A stretch of DNA of 11,515 nucleotides from an uncultured bacterium (GCA_934644775.1 CAKUDB010000032.1:1-11515), one strand, 5' to 3'. Shown: positions 1-7,693, counted from the first letter of the stretch. The notes: generated by a model not told the origin, from the sequence alone. Numbers and translations: made by a program.

Positions 1-177
1 CCGGCGTCTGCTTCGCCTAACGGCTACGCAGCCATACCGGCAATGGGCCGAAGCCAAGGACTACACCATGTTCGTTTAGGCTCAGCGCCTTTGGCTGCGC
101 AGTATCGTTGCACTTACTGCGCCAACTTTTGGGGCTAAACTCTGGCGAAAAAAGGTAGTAGCCTACCACGCAAGAAA
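1..177 (+). other. GC-rich leader region upstream of the ABC-F gene, with an imperfect direct repeat and possible mini-ORF
   Basis: No complete gene is visible here. Two similar segments, 14-31 (CGCCTAACGGCTACGCAG) and 86-102 (CGCCTTTGGCTGCGCAG), form an imperfect direct repeat. Two plus-strand frames are open from the left edge, one ending with TAG at 77-79 and one with TAA at 136-138. Either could be the tail of a gene outside the window, but their codon choice (CTG, ACG, CAG, CCG) differs from the neighbouring genes, so I do not call one. The frame ending at 77-79 also contains a three-codon ORF, ATG TTC GTT TAG at 68-79, preceded by AAGGA at a normal ribosome-binding distance. Confidence 0.45.
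97..130 (+). terminator. Inverted repeat with short T tract: possible terminator or attenuator
   Basis: GCGCAGTA at 97-104 and TACTGCGC at 115-122 are perfect complements around a 10-nt loop. They are followed by CAACTTTT ending at 130. An 8-bp stem with a weak T tract could end transcription of an upstream gene or attenuate transcription into the ABC-F gene, whose ATG is at 187. The T tract is short and offset from the stem, so termination is uncertain. Confidence 0.35.
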
Positions 178-186
178 GTGGCCGCC

Positions 187-2127
187 ATGTCTTTAGTAAA
201 ATTAGAGCAAGTCGCTCGTCAGTTTTTAACAGAGCCTATTTGGCAAAACATTTCCTTGGATATAAGCCCTTCTGAGCGTTTAGGTATTATCGGGGCAAAC
301 GGTTGCGGAAAAACCAGTTTGTTACGGGTTATCGGCAAATTGGACGAGCCAGACTATGGCCGGGCTGTTTTTAGTCAGGGCTTAACTATCGGTTGGTTGC
401 CCCAAACGCCCCAGTTTGACGACACTTTAACCATCCGCGAAACTATTAAGCGATCTCAGCAGCATATTTTAGATATGTTGACAGCCTACGAAAAAGCTTG
501 CGAAGCTTACAGTATCGATTCTTCTAAAGAGAACGAGCGCCAAGTAGAGTACTTGAGTGCGCTCCTTAATGCTTCCCAAGCTTGGGAGCTCAGTACTCGC
601 ATTGAGAATATGATCTCTCAGCTTAACTTAGAAAATATTACTGAGTCTATCGGCAATTTATCGCAAGGCACCCGCAAAAAAGTCGCTATTTGTATAGCTT
701 TTTTAGATAATCCCCAGTTATTGCTTTTAGACGAGCCGACCAACCATCTAGATACTATTACTATCGACTGGTTGGAAACCCAACTCAATGCTTTTAAAGG
801 TGCTGTCGTTATGGTGACGCACGACCGTTACTTTTTAGATCGTACTGTCAATCGCATCTTAGAAATAGATAAAGGGACGGGCCGCCTTTATGAAGGTAAT
901 TATGCCAAGTATTTAGAGGAAAAAGCCCATTTTCTAGAGCTCAATCAGGCGGAAACGGAAAAGCGAGCCAATTTAATCAGGCAAGAGATGGAATGGTTTA
1001 AGCGCGGGGCCAGAGCTCGTTCTACTAAGCAGAAAGCTCGTCAGGAACGCTTGGCCGAGCTTTTGGAAATTCAGCAAAAACAAAAATCTCTGCTCAATAA
1101 AAATCAAGAAGTAACCTTTAACCAATTCCAAACGGCCAAACGCTTAGGCACCAAAGGTATCGATCTTTACTCAGTAAGTAAAGCTTACGAAGGGCGCACT
1201 TTATTTAAAGATTTTTCGCTTAAAATTGGCAAAGGGGCCCGTTTGGGCTTTGTGGGGGCTAACGGTTGTGGCAAAACTACTTTACTTAATATTATTGCCG
1301 AAACTATTAAACCGGACAGCGGCCACGTGGAAGTAGGCGAAACGATTAGGCGCGGCTACTATAGACAGAGTGGTCAAGAAGATATTAAAGATCAGACTAT
1401 TATCGACTATTTGCGCGAAAGCGGAGATTACATGACTTTGGCCGACGGACGGCGCATTAGTGCCGAGAGTTTGTTGGAGCAATTCTTATTTCCCCGCCCT
1501 ATGCAGCATAGTTTGGTTAGCAAACTTTCTGGAGGCGAGCGTAAAAGATTGCGCCTGTTGCGCCTTTTAATGAGCGGGCCCAACTGTTTGCTTTTAGACG
1601 AGCCAACTAACGATCTGGATATTCCCACTTTGGTAAGGTTGGAAGCTTGGCTAGACGATTACCCTAACATTGTAATTATTGTCAGCCACGACCGTTATTT
1701 CTTGGATCGCTGCGCCGATAGGCTTTTCTACTTCGGTAACGGCCAAATTCAAGAATTTGTTGGCGACTACGCAACTTTACGCGAGCATATCAATAAGCAA
1801 GCCGAAGACCAAGCCCGTCAGCAAAAAAGGTTAAAAGAAGCTGCCGAACAGGCTCAAAAAGCTAATCAGCCTCCCCTCCTTCCAGCTGCGGAAAAAGTAA
1901 CTCCGCCCAAAAAGAAGAAACTTTCTTATAAACAAAGCAGTCGCTTGAAAGAATTGGAAGATTTAATCGAGCAAAATGATCAGCGTCTGGAGCAAATCAA
2001 ACAACTTCTGGCCCATCCTTCCGATAAGACTGAGGAGATGGCCCAAGCTTACCGAGACTTTGAAAATATTCAAACCAACCTAGATAAATATATGGCCGAA
2101 TGGGAAGAATTGGCCTCTTTAGCCTAG
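187..2127 (+). CDS. ABC-F family ATPase, Uup-like
   Basis: A soluble twin-cassette ATPase of the ABC-F family, whose members bind the ribosome (E-site) to modulate translation; a few give antibiotic protection. With the ATG at 187 it is 646 residues long. The first cassette has Walker A GANGCGKT (about 36-43), an unusual signature LSQGT (158-162), Walker B LLLLDEP with DEPTNHLD, and an H-switch THDRYF (about 211). The P-site-tRNA-interaction linker covers about 240-320 and includes a basic RGARARSTKQKAR stretch. The second cassette has Walker A GANGCGKT (357-364), signature LSGGE (447-451), DEPTNDLD and SHDRYF (about 500). A proline/lysine spacer leads to a charged C-terminal coiled coil (about 580-640), typical of Uup. 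There are no membrane segments, so it is not a transporter. A GTG at 178 would add MAA, but family proteins normally begin near MSLVKLE, which favours 187; neither start has a strong Shine-Dalgarno. A resistance function cannot be told from sequence. Confidence 0.95.
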   Translation: MSLVKLEQVARQFLTEPIWQNISLDISPSERLGIIGANGCGKTSLLRVIGKLDEPDYGRAVFSQGLTIGWLPQTPQFDDTLTIRETIKRSQQHILDMLTAYEKACEAYSIDSSKENERQVEYLSALLNASQAWELSTRIENMISQLNLENITESIGNLSQGTRKKVAICIAFLDNPQLLLLDEPTNHLDTITIDWLETQLNAFKGAVVMVTHDRYFLDRTVNRILEIDKGTGRLYEGNYAKYLEEKAHFLELNQAETEKRANLIRQEMEWFKRGARARSTKQKARQERLAELLEIQQKQKSLLNKNQEVTFNQFQTAKRLGTKGIDLYSVSKAYEGRTLFKDFSLKIGKGARLGFVGANGCGKTTLLNIIAETIKPDSGHVEVGETIRRGYYRQSGQEDIKDQTIIDYLRESGDYMTLADGRRISAESLLEQFLFPRPMQHSLVSKLSGGERKRLRLLRLLMSGPNCLLLDEPTNDLDIPTLVRLEAWLDDYPNIVIIVSHDRYFLDRCADRLFYFGNGQIQEFVGDYATLREHINKQAEDQARQQKRLKEAAEQAQKANQPPLLPAAEKVTPPKKKKLSYKQSSRLKELEDLIEQNDQRLEQIKQLLAHPSDKTEEMAQAYRDFENIQTNLDKYMAEWEELASLA

Positions 2128-2262
2128 AAATAAGAAGATAGGCCTTCACTACTGAGAAGGCAGGCGAAAGGAGCATTTATCAAGAATCCCGACCGAATCA
2201 ATCTTTGGAGATGTTTGGGTCTGGGCCAGCCAAGACCAGCGTAAACGCCAAAACGGAGAACC
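2128..2262 (+). other. Structured leader of the GGDEF gene
   Basis: A 135-bp gap between two co-directional genes. It holds a 6-bp stem (GCCTTC 2142-2147 with GAAGGC 2156-2161) and a second hairpin (GGTCTGG 2218-2224, loop GCCAG, then CC-A-AGACC 2230-2237 with one bulged A). Neither is followed by a T tract, so they are not obvious terminators. I looked for a c-di-GMP (GEMM) riboswitch because the downstream gene is a diguanylate cyclase, and found no match to its core. No convincing promoter is visible. Confidence 0.3.
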
Positions 2263-4080
2263 ATGGATCTTCCCAATATACAAGAGTTACAAGAAAAGTA
2301 CGCCAAAATAATCAACGAAAATAGACGAACTTTGGTTCGTTTGCGCAATTCCAAGTTGATTATTGGCGTAACCGACCGTCTAGATGCGGCCATTTCCAGT
2401 ATAGAGCTGGTCAGCAAAATTTTTGTCGATACCTTGGTAGGCCGTTTAAATGCCAAAAAAGCGGCCATCTTCATTACCGATATACAAAAAGGTAAGAGCC
2501 CTTACAATCGCTTACAGCCTGAAGAGACAGAAGATCCTATTTACCATTATTTGGGCAAATTGACCAACAGTATTGATAATAATGATAATGACGGCAAAGT
2601 TTTCCGTTGTGTCTACCAAGTAAATTTAGACATCTCCCAAAAAGATTTTACTTTTCTGCCTAATATGCAGGGTATGTTTTGGCTCGATGCTTGCAATGGC
2701 CACCCCTTTTCTACTATAGATGAAATTAGCGGTCGCCACGCTTCTCTTTATGCGGATAGTTTAGCCGAATGCAACCTAGAAAACTTAGGCTTGTATTATT
2801 GGATTCCCCTTCTCCACCGTTTGGACGATTCGGTAATCGGCATTATCGGCTTAAATATTTCCGATCCCGAGCCTTTGGAAGCGGAGTTTATCGAGCAACT
2901 TACCGCCCAAGGAGCGCGAGCTTTGCGCAACGCTATGTGGTATAAGCAATTGGAAGCTTCCCGCGTAGCTTTAGCCCGTCAGGTTCACAAATTGGAAACC
3001 CTTTACGACGTAGGTAAAGCCTTAAGCGCCATTGACGATCGCAACCATCTTTTAAAAGATATTCTTAAATATGCTGCCGGTATTGTTAGAGCTCAGAAGG
3101 GCTCGATTATGCTTTTGGAAGAATCGACCGGCGATCTAGTAGTTTCGGTAGTTCACGGTATCGATCCCGATACGGAAGACAAAATTTTGCGCGGTGTCTA
3201 CAAGACGCGCAGTTTCAAAATAGGCGAAGGTATAGCCGGCCAAGTGGCCAAAACCAGACTTCCAGTTATTATCAATAATACTGCCGACGATCCCACCTTC
3301 GTGCGCAACGCTTCTTCCAATGTCTCTTCGATTATGTGCGTTCCTTTGGTAGTGCACGACGATTTGCAAGGCGTCTTAAATATTACCAATAAAGAGATGG
3401 GCGCTCCCTTTACCAGCGACGATTTACAAATTATTTTGCAAGTAGCCGACCAAGCTGCCGTAGCCCTTTATAATGCTCACCTTTACGAGTTGGCCGTTAC
3501 CGACGGTTTAACTAAAGTATTTATTAGACGCCATTTCTTCTCTAAGTTTGCCGAAGAGATTCGCCGAGTCAATCGCAGCCAAGCCAATTTGAGCTTACTT
3601 ATGCTCGATATCGACTTCTTTAAGAGCGTCAACGATACTTACGGTCACCAATGTGGCGACTATGTGTTGTACGAAGTGGCTTTGGTATTGCGTAAAGCTC
3701 TGCGCGACGTCGATATTATCGGACGTTACGGCGGTGAGGAATTTGCCGTAGTGCTGATCGATTCTGGTATGGAAGGGGCTATTAGTGCCTCTTGCCGTAT
3801 CCAGCGGGCCTTAGAAGAGCACCAATTTACCTGGAACGTTGAAGGGAATGACGAACCCGTCGAGTTGCGAATTTCAGTTAGCGTAGGTATCTCTTGTTAT
3901 CCTACTCACGCTGTCACCCAAAGTGAACTAATTACTGCTGCCGACGCCGCTCTCTATTATTCTAAGAACCATGGACGTAACCGCACTACTGTATATAGCG
4001 ATATAGTAAGTGAATTTATGGAAAATTGGAAGAAGAAAGAGTTAGAACTGGTCGATCCTGTAGATCCAAATAAGAATTAG
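2263..4080 (+). CDS. Diguanylate cyclase with two N-terminal GAF-like domains and a GGDEF domain
   Basis: Predicted to condense two GTP into c-di-GMP, gated by N-terminal sensor domains. It has 605 residues and no signal peptide or membrane helix, so it should be cytoplasmic. Order: a divergent GAF-like region (about 40-225), a short helical connector (225-250), a clear GAF domain (about 255-405, with VPLVV and GVLNITNK), then GGDEF (about 408-578). The catalytic motif is GGEEF (490-494), an active variant. The metal-site motif LDIDFFK has D449, D451 and K454, with ND and YGH following. The inhibitory I-site RxxD is intact (R481, D484), exactly five residues before GGEEF, so product feedback is expected. 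The opening motif reads DGLTKVFIRRHF rather than the usual D-LTGL-NRR-F. The ATG at 2263 follows GGAG at correct spacing, and an in-frame TAA lies seven codons upstream. The GAF ligands are unknown. Confidence 0.95.
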   Translation: MDLPNIQELQEKYAKIINENRRTLVRLRNSKLIIGVTDRLDAAISSIELVSKIFVDTLVGRLNAKKAAIFITDIQKGKSPYNRLQPEETEDPIYHYLGKLTNSIDNNDNDGKVFRCVYQVNLDISQKDFTFLPNMQGMFWLDACNGHPFSTIDEISGRHASLYADSLAECNLENLGLYYWIPLLHRLDDSVIGIIGLNISDPEPLEAEFIEQLTAQGARALRNAMWYKQLEASRVALARQVHKLETLYDVGKALSAIDDRNHLLKDILKYAAGIVRAQKGSIMLLEESTGDLVVSVVHGIDPDTEDKILRGVYKTRSFKIGEGIAGQVAKTRLPVIINNTADDPTFVRNASSNVSSIMCVPLVVHDDLQGVLNITNKEMGAPFTSDDLQIILQVADQAAVALYNAHLYELAVTDGLTKVFIRRHFFSKFAEEIRRVNRSQANLSLLMLDIDFFKSVNDTYGHQCGDYVLYEVALVLRKALRDVDIIGRYGGEEFAVVLIDSGMEGAISASCRIQRALEEHQFTWNVEGNDEPVELRISVSVGISCYPTHAVTQSELITAADAALYYSKNHGRNRTTVYSDIVSEFMENWKKKELELVDPVDPNKN

Positions 4081-4091
4081 CCTATTAGGCT
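4079..4091. terminator. Short palindrome in the convergent junction
   Basis: AGCCTATTAGGCT overlaps the last bases of the GGDEF stop codon and is the only palindrome in the 40-bp gap between the convergent GGDEF and TPR genes. It gives only a 5-bp stem. On the minus strand it is followed by a T-rich stretch (AATTCTTATTT), which fits weak termination of the TPR transcript; on the plus strand no T tract follows. Confidence 0.22.
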
Positions 4092-4120
4092 TAGCTCGAT
4101 ATTGTCAAATTAAGTGAAAC

Positions 4121-5536
4121 TTACTGGTTAAATTGGCCAACTTTTGGAGGCTCAGAAACAAAGAAGCTGCGCCATTCGTTGTAAGCTTGGGCAGCTTGGG
4201 CTTTGTCGTCGACTAAAGAATAGACATAGGCTAAATTATAATAGATAGGCTCATAAGCGGCCCGAAGCTGTGCTTGATCTTGTACGATATTGTGAACTAA
4301 AGTTCTAGCTTTTTGGGCATACTCTAAGGCCTCTTGATAGCGGCCAATCTTTCCGTAAAGAATAGACAAGTTGTGACAGACAGAAATATTATCCGGCTGA
4401 GCTTGAGATAATTCTTGATAATAAGCTAACGCCGAACTAGTCTCCCCTAAAGAAGCCAAAGTTAAAGCCCAATAATTCTTGTTGACTAAAGCCAGTTGGT
4501 CGAGTTCGTTTTGAGTAAGTAACCCGCTGCCATCTTTTATAGCCTGAGCCGACGAAGCTAGATAAATCATCTCTTCTACCCGCTTAAAACTGGCCTGAGC
4601 CTCAGTTAAGCGCTGGGCGCGATAGAGAGAGACGGCGTAGAGAAATTCGGCCAAAGGATGCTGAGGGAATTTATCTGTTAAAGCGGCCAAAGTTAAAACA
4701 TCGGCTTCACCTTGAGAGAAAACTTGATAAAGTCCACTATTTAAGTGGGCTAAATTAAGTTTATCTTGGGCCTTTTGCCAACAAATTTCGGCTTCTTCAT
4801 AGCGGCCGACTTGCCAATTTAAGACGCCTAAATTGTTAGCTAAAAGCGGATTTTGAGGGCTAAGGGCCATAGCTTCTCGCAAAACAGATTCGGCTTGAGA
4901 AAGATCGTCTTCAGCCTGATACAAAGAGGCCAAAGTTAAAGAAGCCGAAATATTACCTTTTTGCCGACGCAAAGCCTCTTTTAATTTAGTTTTAGCAGCG
5001 GCAAAGTTATGCAGATGGTAATATATAAAGCCGCTAAAAGCCAAAAATTGAGCCTTTTGAGCTAAAGAAGAGGCTTGTAATTTGTCGATAATAGCTTGGG
5101 CTTGAGTCCATTGGCCTAAATAACTTAAGCATACAGCCTTATTAAAAAGGACTAACTCTTCTTCCGGCTCTGAAGTTAAATATAAATCGTAAAGATCTAA
5201 AGCTTTGTAATAATGGCCTAAACGATATTCGGCTAAAGCCCAGTAAGGTAGAACTTCTATCCTAGCTGAATCTAAAGTGTAAGCTTGACTATATAAAGCT
5301 ACCGCCCTAGCTAATTGGCCTTGGCGTTGCAAAGACTTGCCTTCCTGAAAAAGTTGCCTTACTTCCCAAGACGAGTCGAAAGAAGTTTGGCCAAAAGGAA
5401 GAGAAAGGGAGGAAGGGTTGCTGGCGCTAGCGGCGTTTTGGGCTTCGTTCTTAGGTGAAGCTGAGAGGCTGGCAATATTAAGTCCGGTTAGACAAAGAGC
5501 AGCCACCATGGCCCCCAAAATAGCTTTATACTTCAT
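4121..5536 (-). CDS. Exported tetratricopeptide-repeat (TPR) protein
   Basis: A 471-residue TPR protein that probably acts outside the cytoplasmic membrane as a protein-binding scaffold; the partner is unknown. The N-terminus has a signal peptide: lysines at 2 and 4, a hydrophobic core (about 6-23) and a likely cleavage site after ASLSA (about 27). The cysteine at 15 is preceded by AAL, which does not fit a lipobox, so I do not call a lipoprotein. A low-complexity Ala/Ser/Asn stretch (about 30-55) precedes about ten TPR-like helical hairpins, from about 59 to 460, clearest near 198-263 and 386-413 (NLGVLNWQVGRYEEAE, NLSILYGKIGRYQEAL). No catalytic domain is visible. Its ATG lies 6 bp after the stop codon of the preceding 199-residue gene and lacks a strong ribosome binding site, suggesting translational coupling. 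Confidence 0.9.
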   Translation of the reverse strand: MKYKAILGAMVAALCLTGLNIASLSASPKNEAQNAASASNPSSLSLPFGQTSFDSSWEVRQLFQEGKSLQRQGQLARAVALYSQAYTLDSARIEVLPYWALAEYRLGHYYKALDLYDLYLTSEPEEELVLFNKAVCLSYLGQWTQAQAIIDKLQASSLAQKAQFLAFSGFIYYHLHNFAAAKTKLKEALRRQKGNISASLTLASLYQAEDDLSQAESVLREAMALSPQNPLLANNLGVLNWQVGRYEEAEICWQKAQDKLNLAHLNSGLYQVFSQGEADVLTLAALTDKFPQHPLAEFLYAVSLYRAQRLTEAQASFKRVEEMIYLASSAQAIKDGSGLLTQNELDQLALVNKNYWALTLASLGETSSALAYYQELSQAQPDNISVCHNLSILYGKIGRYQEALEYAQKARTLVHNIVQDQAQLRAAYEPIYYNLAYVYSLVDDKAQAAQAYNEWRSFFVSEPPKVGQFNQ

Positions 5537-5542
5537 AACTAT

Positions 5543-6142
5543 TTAACTTTCCATAGCTTCGATAGAAACGGCCAGATCTTCAAAATGGCGTAAAATATTT
5601 TGCCACTTGCCCACTTCCAAATCTTGGGGGCGTAAATTTTCCGTAGTTAAACGTAAAAAATGATCGTTAGAGGTAAGTCGCCGGAAGGGCCACAACTTTT
5701 TTAATTGTAAGCGATTTTCAGGCCTCTGAAAGAAACTTTTGGCAGCCTCCGGTTGGGTGCTAAAAGCGTGTAATTCGTCCCATTCCTCTTGATCGGCAGC
5801 TAACGAAAAGCGCGAGCCTATTAAGCTAAGATCTTCAAAAGCGCTCAGTTGGCGCAGTAACAAAGAAAAATTTAATTTCATGGCTTGGCGAAACTCTACT
5901 ACAACCAAACACTGACCACCGCTGCCATAAGGTACAGCCTCCAGAGCAAAATCGCGCCCTAAACGTTTGCCTACCAGACAAGGCCATAAAAAATAATGTT
6001 TCTCTACATGGGCCAAATGCTCAAAGCCGACAGGCATAATAACTTTGCCCTTATGAACTTTATTTTCTTGCAAACGTTTGATCTGAGGCGCTTCTATTTC
6101 TTGGGCCACAGCTTCTATAAGGTGTTCAACAGCCTCAAACAC
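5543..6142 (-). CDS. Hypothetical protein of 199 residues, family not recognised
   Basis: I do not recognise this family. The start is a GTG (6140-6142) preceded by GGAG at seven-nucleotide spacing, and the frame runs uninterrupted to a TAA. The product lacks a signal peptide or membrane helix and looks cytoplasmic. Its N-terminal third is helical and charged (HLIEAVAQEIEAPQIKRL). The middle has short beta-like strands (CLVVVEF, NFSLLLRQL, LSLIGSRFSLA). The C-terminal part alternates Trp, Phe, Leu and Arg (LKKLWPFRRL, HFLRLTTENL). No nucleotide-binding or catalytic motif stands out. The gene lies 104 bp after the HD-GYP gene and 6 bp before the TPR gene on the same strand, so it is probably co-transcribed and functionally linked with the TPR protein, but the role is unknown. 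Confidence 0.8.
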   Translation of the reverse strand: MFEAVEHLIEAVAQEIEAPQIKRLQENKVHKGKVIMPVGFEHLAHVEKHYFLWPCLVGKRLGRDFALEAVPYGSGGQCLVVVEFRQAMKLNFSLLLRQLSAFEDLSLIGSRFSLAADQEEWDELHAFSTQPEAAKSFFQRPENRLQLKKLWPFRRLTSNDHFLRLTTENLRPQDLEVGKWQNILRHFEDLAVSIEAMES

Positions 6143-6246
6143 AAACTATCTCCGATTAGCCAAAAAGATTGCCGCCCCCTCCAAGCCTTAGCCCCCCCAA
6201 AAAAACTGACCACCTAGGCTGTCTAAGCTGACAACTTGGGCAGGCC

Positions 6247-7503
6247 TTACTGACCGCCCTTTTCTAAAATAGCGTTGAAAGCTCGAATTACCTGAGGATC
6301 GAACTTACTATTAGCTAACGATTCTATATAGGTTTTTACCTCTAAAGGAGGACGCTTAGGCTGGTTGGGACGATCGTGAGTTAAAAGATCGAAAGTTTCG
6401 GCTACAGCTATAACCATAGCTCCCAAAGGGATAGCCGGGCCGCGCATCCCTGAAGGAAAGCCAGAACCGTCGTAGCGCTCGTGATGGTGCAAAATTAAGG
6501 GCAAGGCTTTTTCCACAAAGCCCAAAGGCTTAAGCCACAAGACGGCCGCTTTGTCCTGGTTCATAACTAATTCGCGCTCCGGCCCCTCAGGCAAAGTTTC
6601 ACAAAAACGCAATTCCGTAGGCATAGAGAACTTGCCTAAATCGTGTAACAAAGCGGCTGAGCGCAAAGTCTCCAGCTCACTCTCATTCATGCGCAATTCT
6701 CGACCCATAGCTTCAGCCATACGAGCCACCCGCTCAGAATGGCCCGTACAGCCAGGCACATTCTTTTCGTTATTAGTAATAATTTCTACAATAGTATTGA
6801 CGATGCCACCTTGGGCTCGCTTAAAAGTAATGGCCTGGTATAAAGCTAAAGAAAAAGGCATAGTCAGGAAGCCCATCATATCGAAGTCTTCTTTTTTGAA
6901 ACTGCCCATATTAGCTTTATTGGCTATAAATAAAAGAGCAAAAATATTATCGCCAGTGCGCATAGGGGTAACGATAACTTCACTAATAGGCTCGCGCAAG
7001 AAGTTAAAGTCCTGCAACTGACGATCCGTGCGGTTGAGAGCTACCGATTTAGCTTTGGTACGCATAAAATCGACCAAACCACTTTTGGCGTCGAGCTTAA
7101 AAGCTTGGCGACTCTCTTCACATAAACCGATGCCGGCTTCAAATTGATAAACGCCACTGCGCAGAATCAAAAGGGCGCAATATTCGCAGTCCATTTGCTC
7201 TTTGGTCGATTCCAAAATTACTCGGAAAACTTGATTGGGCTCAGAACTCTTAGTCAGTTTGCCAATTAAAGCCGGCAAAGCTTCCCAACGCCTGGTATCA
7301 ATAGAGCTGGGACTAATAGTAGTAGGGATCTCGGTAGGCGGAGCCATTCGAGCGGCCACATAATTAAAGAGGGCACCGCCACCCATAGCCAAAACAGCGC
7401 CGCTGATAGCGCCACTAAGGATTTGTATCCAATTAGGATCGCCGAAAAAACTTCCGGCACCGGCACTCTGTGTCGCTGTAGCTAACGTAAATAAAGAATC
7501 CAT
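6247..7503 (-). CDS. Membrane-anchored GAF-HD-GYP domain protein with degenerate metal site
   Basis: Belongs to the HD-GYP family, which typically hydrolyses c-di-GMP. It has 418 residues. A hydrophobic Gly/Ala-rich segment (about 25-48) looks like one membrane anchor. A GAF-like domain follows (about 75-225), then HD-GYP (about 240-415). Conserved residues seen: GHSERVA (H255), HDLGK (H287, D288, K291), the HH pair (H340, H341) and DGSGFP (345-350), where Phe replaces the Tyr of GYP. Counting with no gap from HD, the usual metal-binding His of the -HPEIG- segment is Q316 (NQDKAA). The Asp of the usual AD--DAL motif is E369 (AETFDLL). Activity is therefore uncertain: it may be a weak or altered phosphodiesterase, or a non-catalytic sensor. 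The ATG at 7501-7503 follows GGGAG at suitable spacing. Neighbours are clpX upstream (190-bp gap) and the 199-residue gene downstream. Confidence 0.92.
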   Translation of the reverse strand: MDSLFTLATATQSAGAGSFFGDPNWIQILSGAISGAVLAMGGGALFNYVAARMAPPTEIPTTISPSSIDTRRWEALPALIGKLTKSSEPNQVFRVILESTKEQMDCEYCALLILRSGVYQFEAGIGLCEESRQAFKLDAKSGLVDFMRTKAKSVALNRTDRQLQDFNFLREPISEVIVTPMRTGDNIFALLFIANKANMGSFKKEDFDMMGFLTMPFSLALYQAITFKRAQGGIVNTIVEIITNNEKNVPGCTGHSERVARMAEAMGRELRMNESELETLRSAALLHDLGKFSMPTELRFCETLPEGPERELVMNQDKAAVLWLKPLGFVEKALPLILHHHERYDGSGFPSGMRGPAIPLGAMVIAVAETFDLLTHDRPNQPKRPPLEVKTYIESLANSKFDPQVIRAFNAILEKGGQ

Positions 7504-7625
7504 ACTTTACTCCCTTGAGAAATCTTAGCCCCACACTTATTTATTTCCAGGCCCGCAGCCCCATTTCGGCAATTTTTGCCATAATCCCGCCAAAACGAAT
7601 TGGCCGCTTAGCCGGAGAATATAAT

Positions 7626-7662
7626 AAAGGCAGCCGCCCTTCCTTTTTTAGGCTGGGCGACT
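7626..7662 (-). terminator. Probable intrinsic terminator after clpX
   Basis: Read on the minus strand, AGTCGCCC (7655-7662) pairs with GGGCGGCT (7632-7639) as an 8-bp stem with one G-U pair. The 15-nt loop allows an extra CCT/AGG pairing. It lies 31 bp after the clpX stop codon and is followed by GCCTTTATTATATT, which is T-rich but not a clean T tract. It would separate the tig-clpP-clpX unit from the HD-GYP gene, perhaps incompletely. Confidence 0.4.
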
Positions 7663-7693
7663 ACCTCTAAGCTATATTTAAACCAGAAAAGGG

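Noticed and set aside
2128..2262. c-di-GMP (GEMM) riboswitch upstream of the GGDEF gene
   Set aside because: Two hairpins are present, but the conserved core expected for this riboswitch class (for example CGCAAAGCC) is absent.
2124..2474. Minus-strand open frame of about 116 codons overlapping the GGDEF start
   Set aside because: It lies opposite a well-supported gene, has no ribosome binding site or recognisable domain, and looks like a by-product of the opposite coding strand.
4160..4174. Lipoprotein signal in the TPR protein, based on Cys15 in the hydrophobic N-terminus
   Set aside because: The residues before Cys15 are AAL; position -1 of a lipobox should be Gly, Ala or Ser. A normal signal peptidase I site fits better. 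The coordinates given here mark the gene's 3' part only loosely; the signal lies near 5465-5536.
6206..6246. Intrinsic terminator between the HD-GYP gene and the 199-residue gene
   Set aside because: There is a T7 run just downstream (6199-6205, minus strand), but the sequence before it forms only interrupted 3-4 bp pairings.
7577..7592. Sigma-54-like site TGGCGGGATTATGGCA upstream of the HD-GYP gene
   Set aside because: The GG and GC dinucleotides have the right spacing, but three consensus positions differ and the minimal GG-N10-GC pattern is common by chance. No sigma-54 activator is visible.
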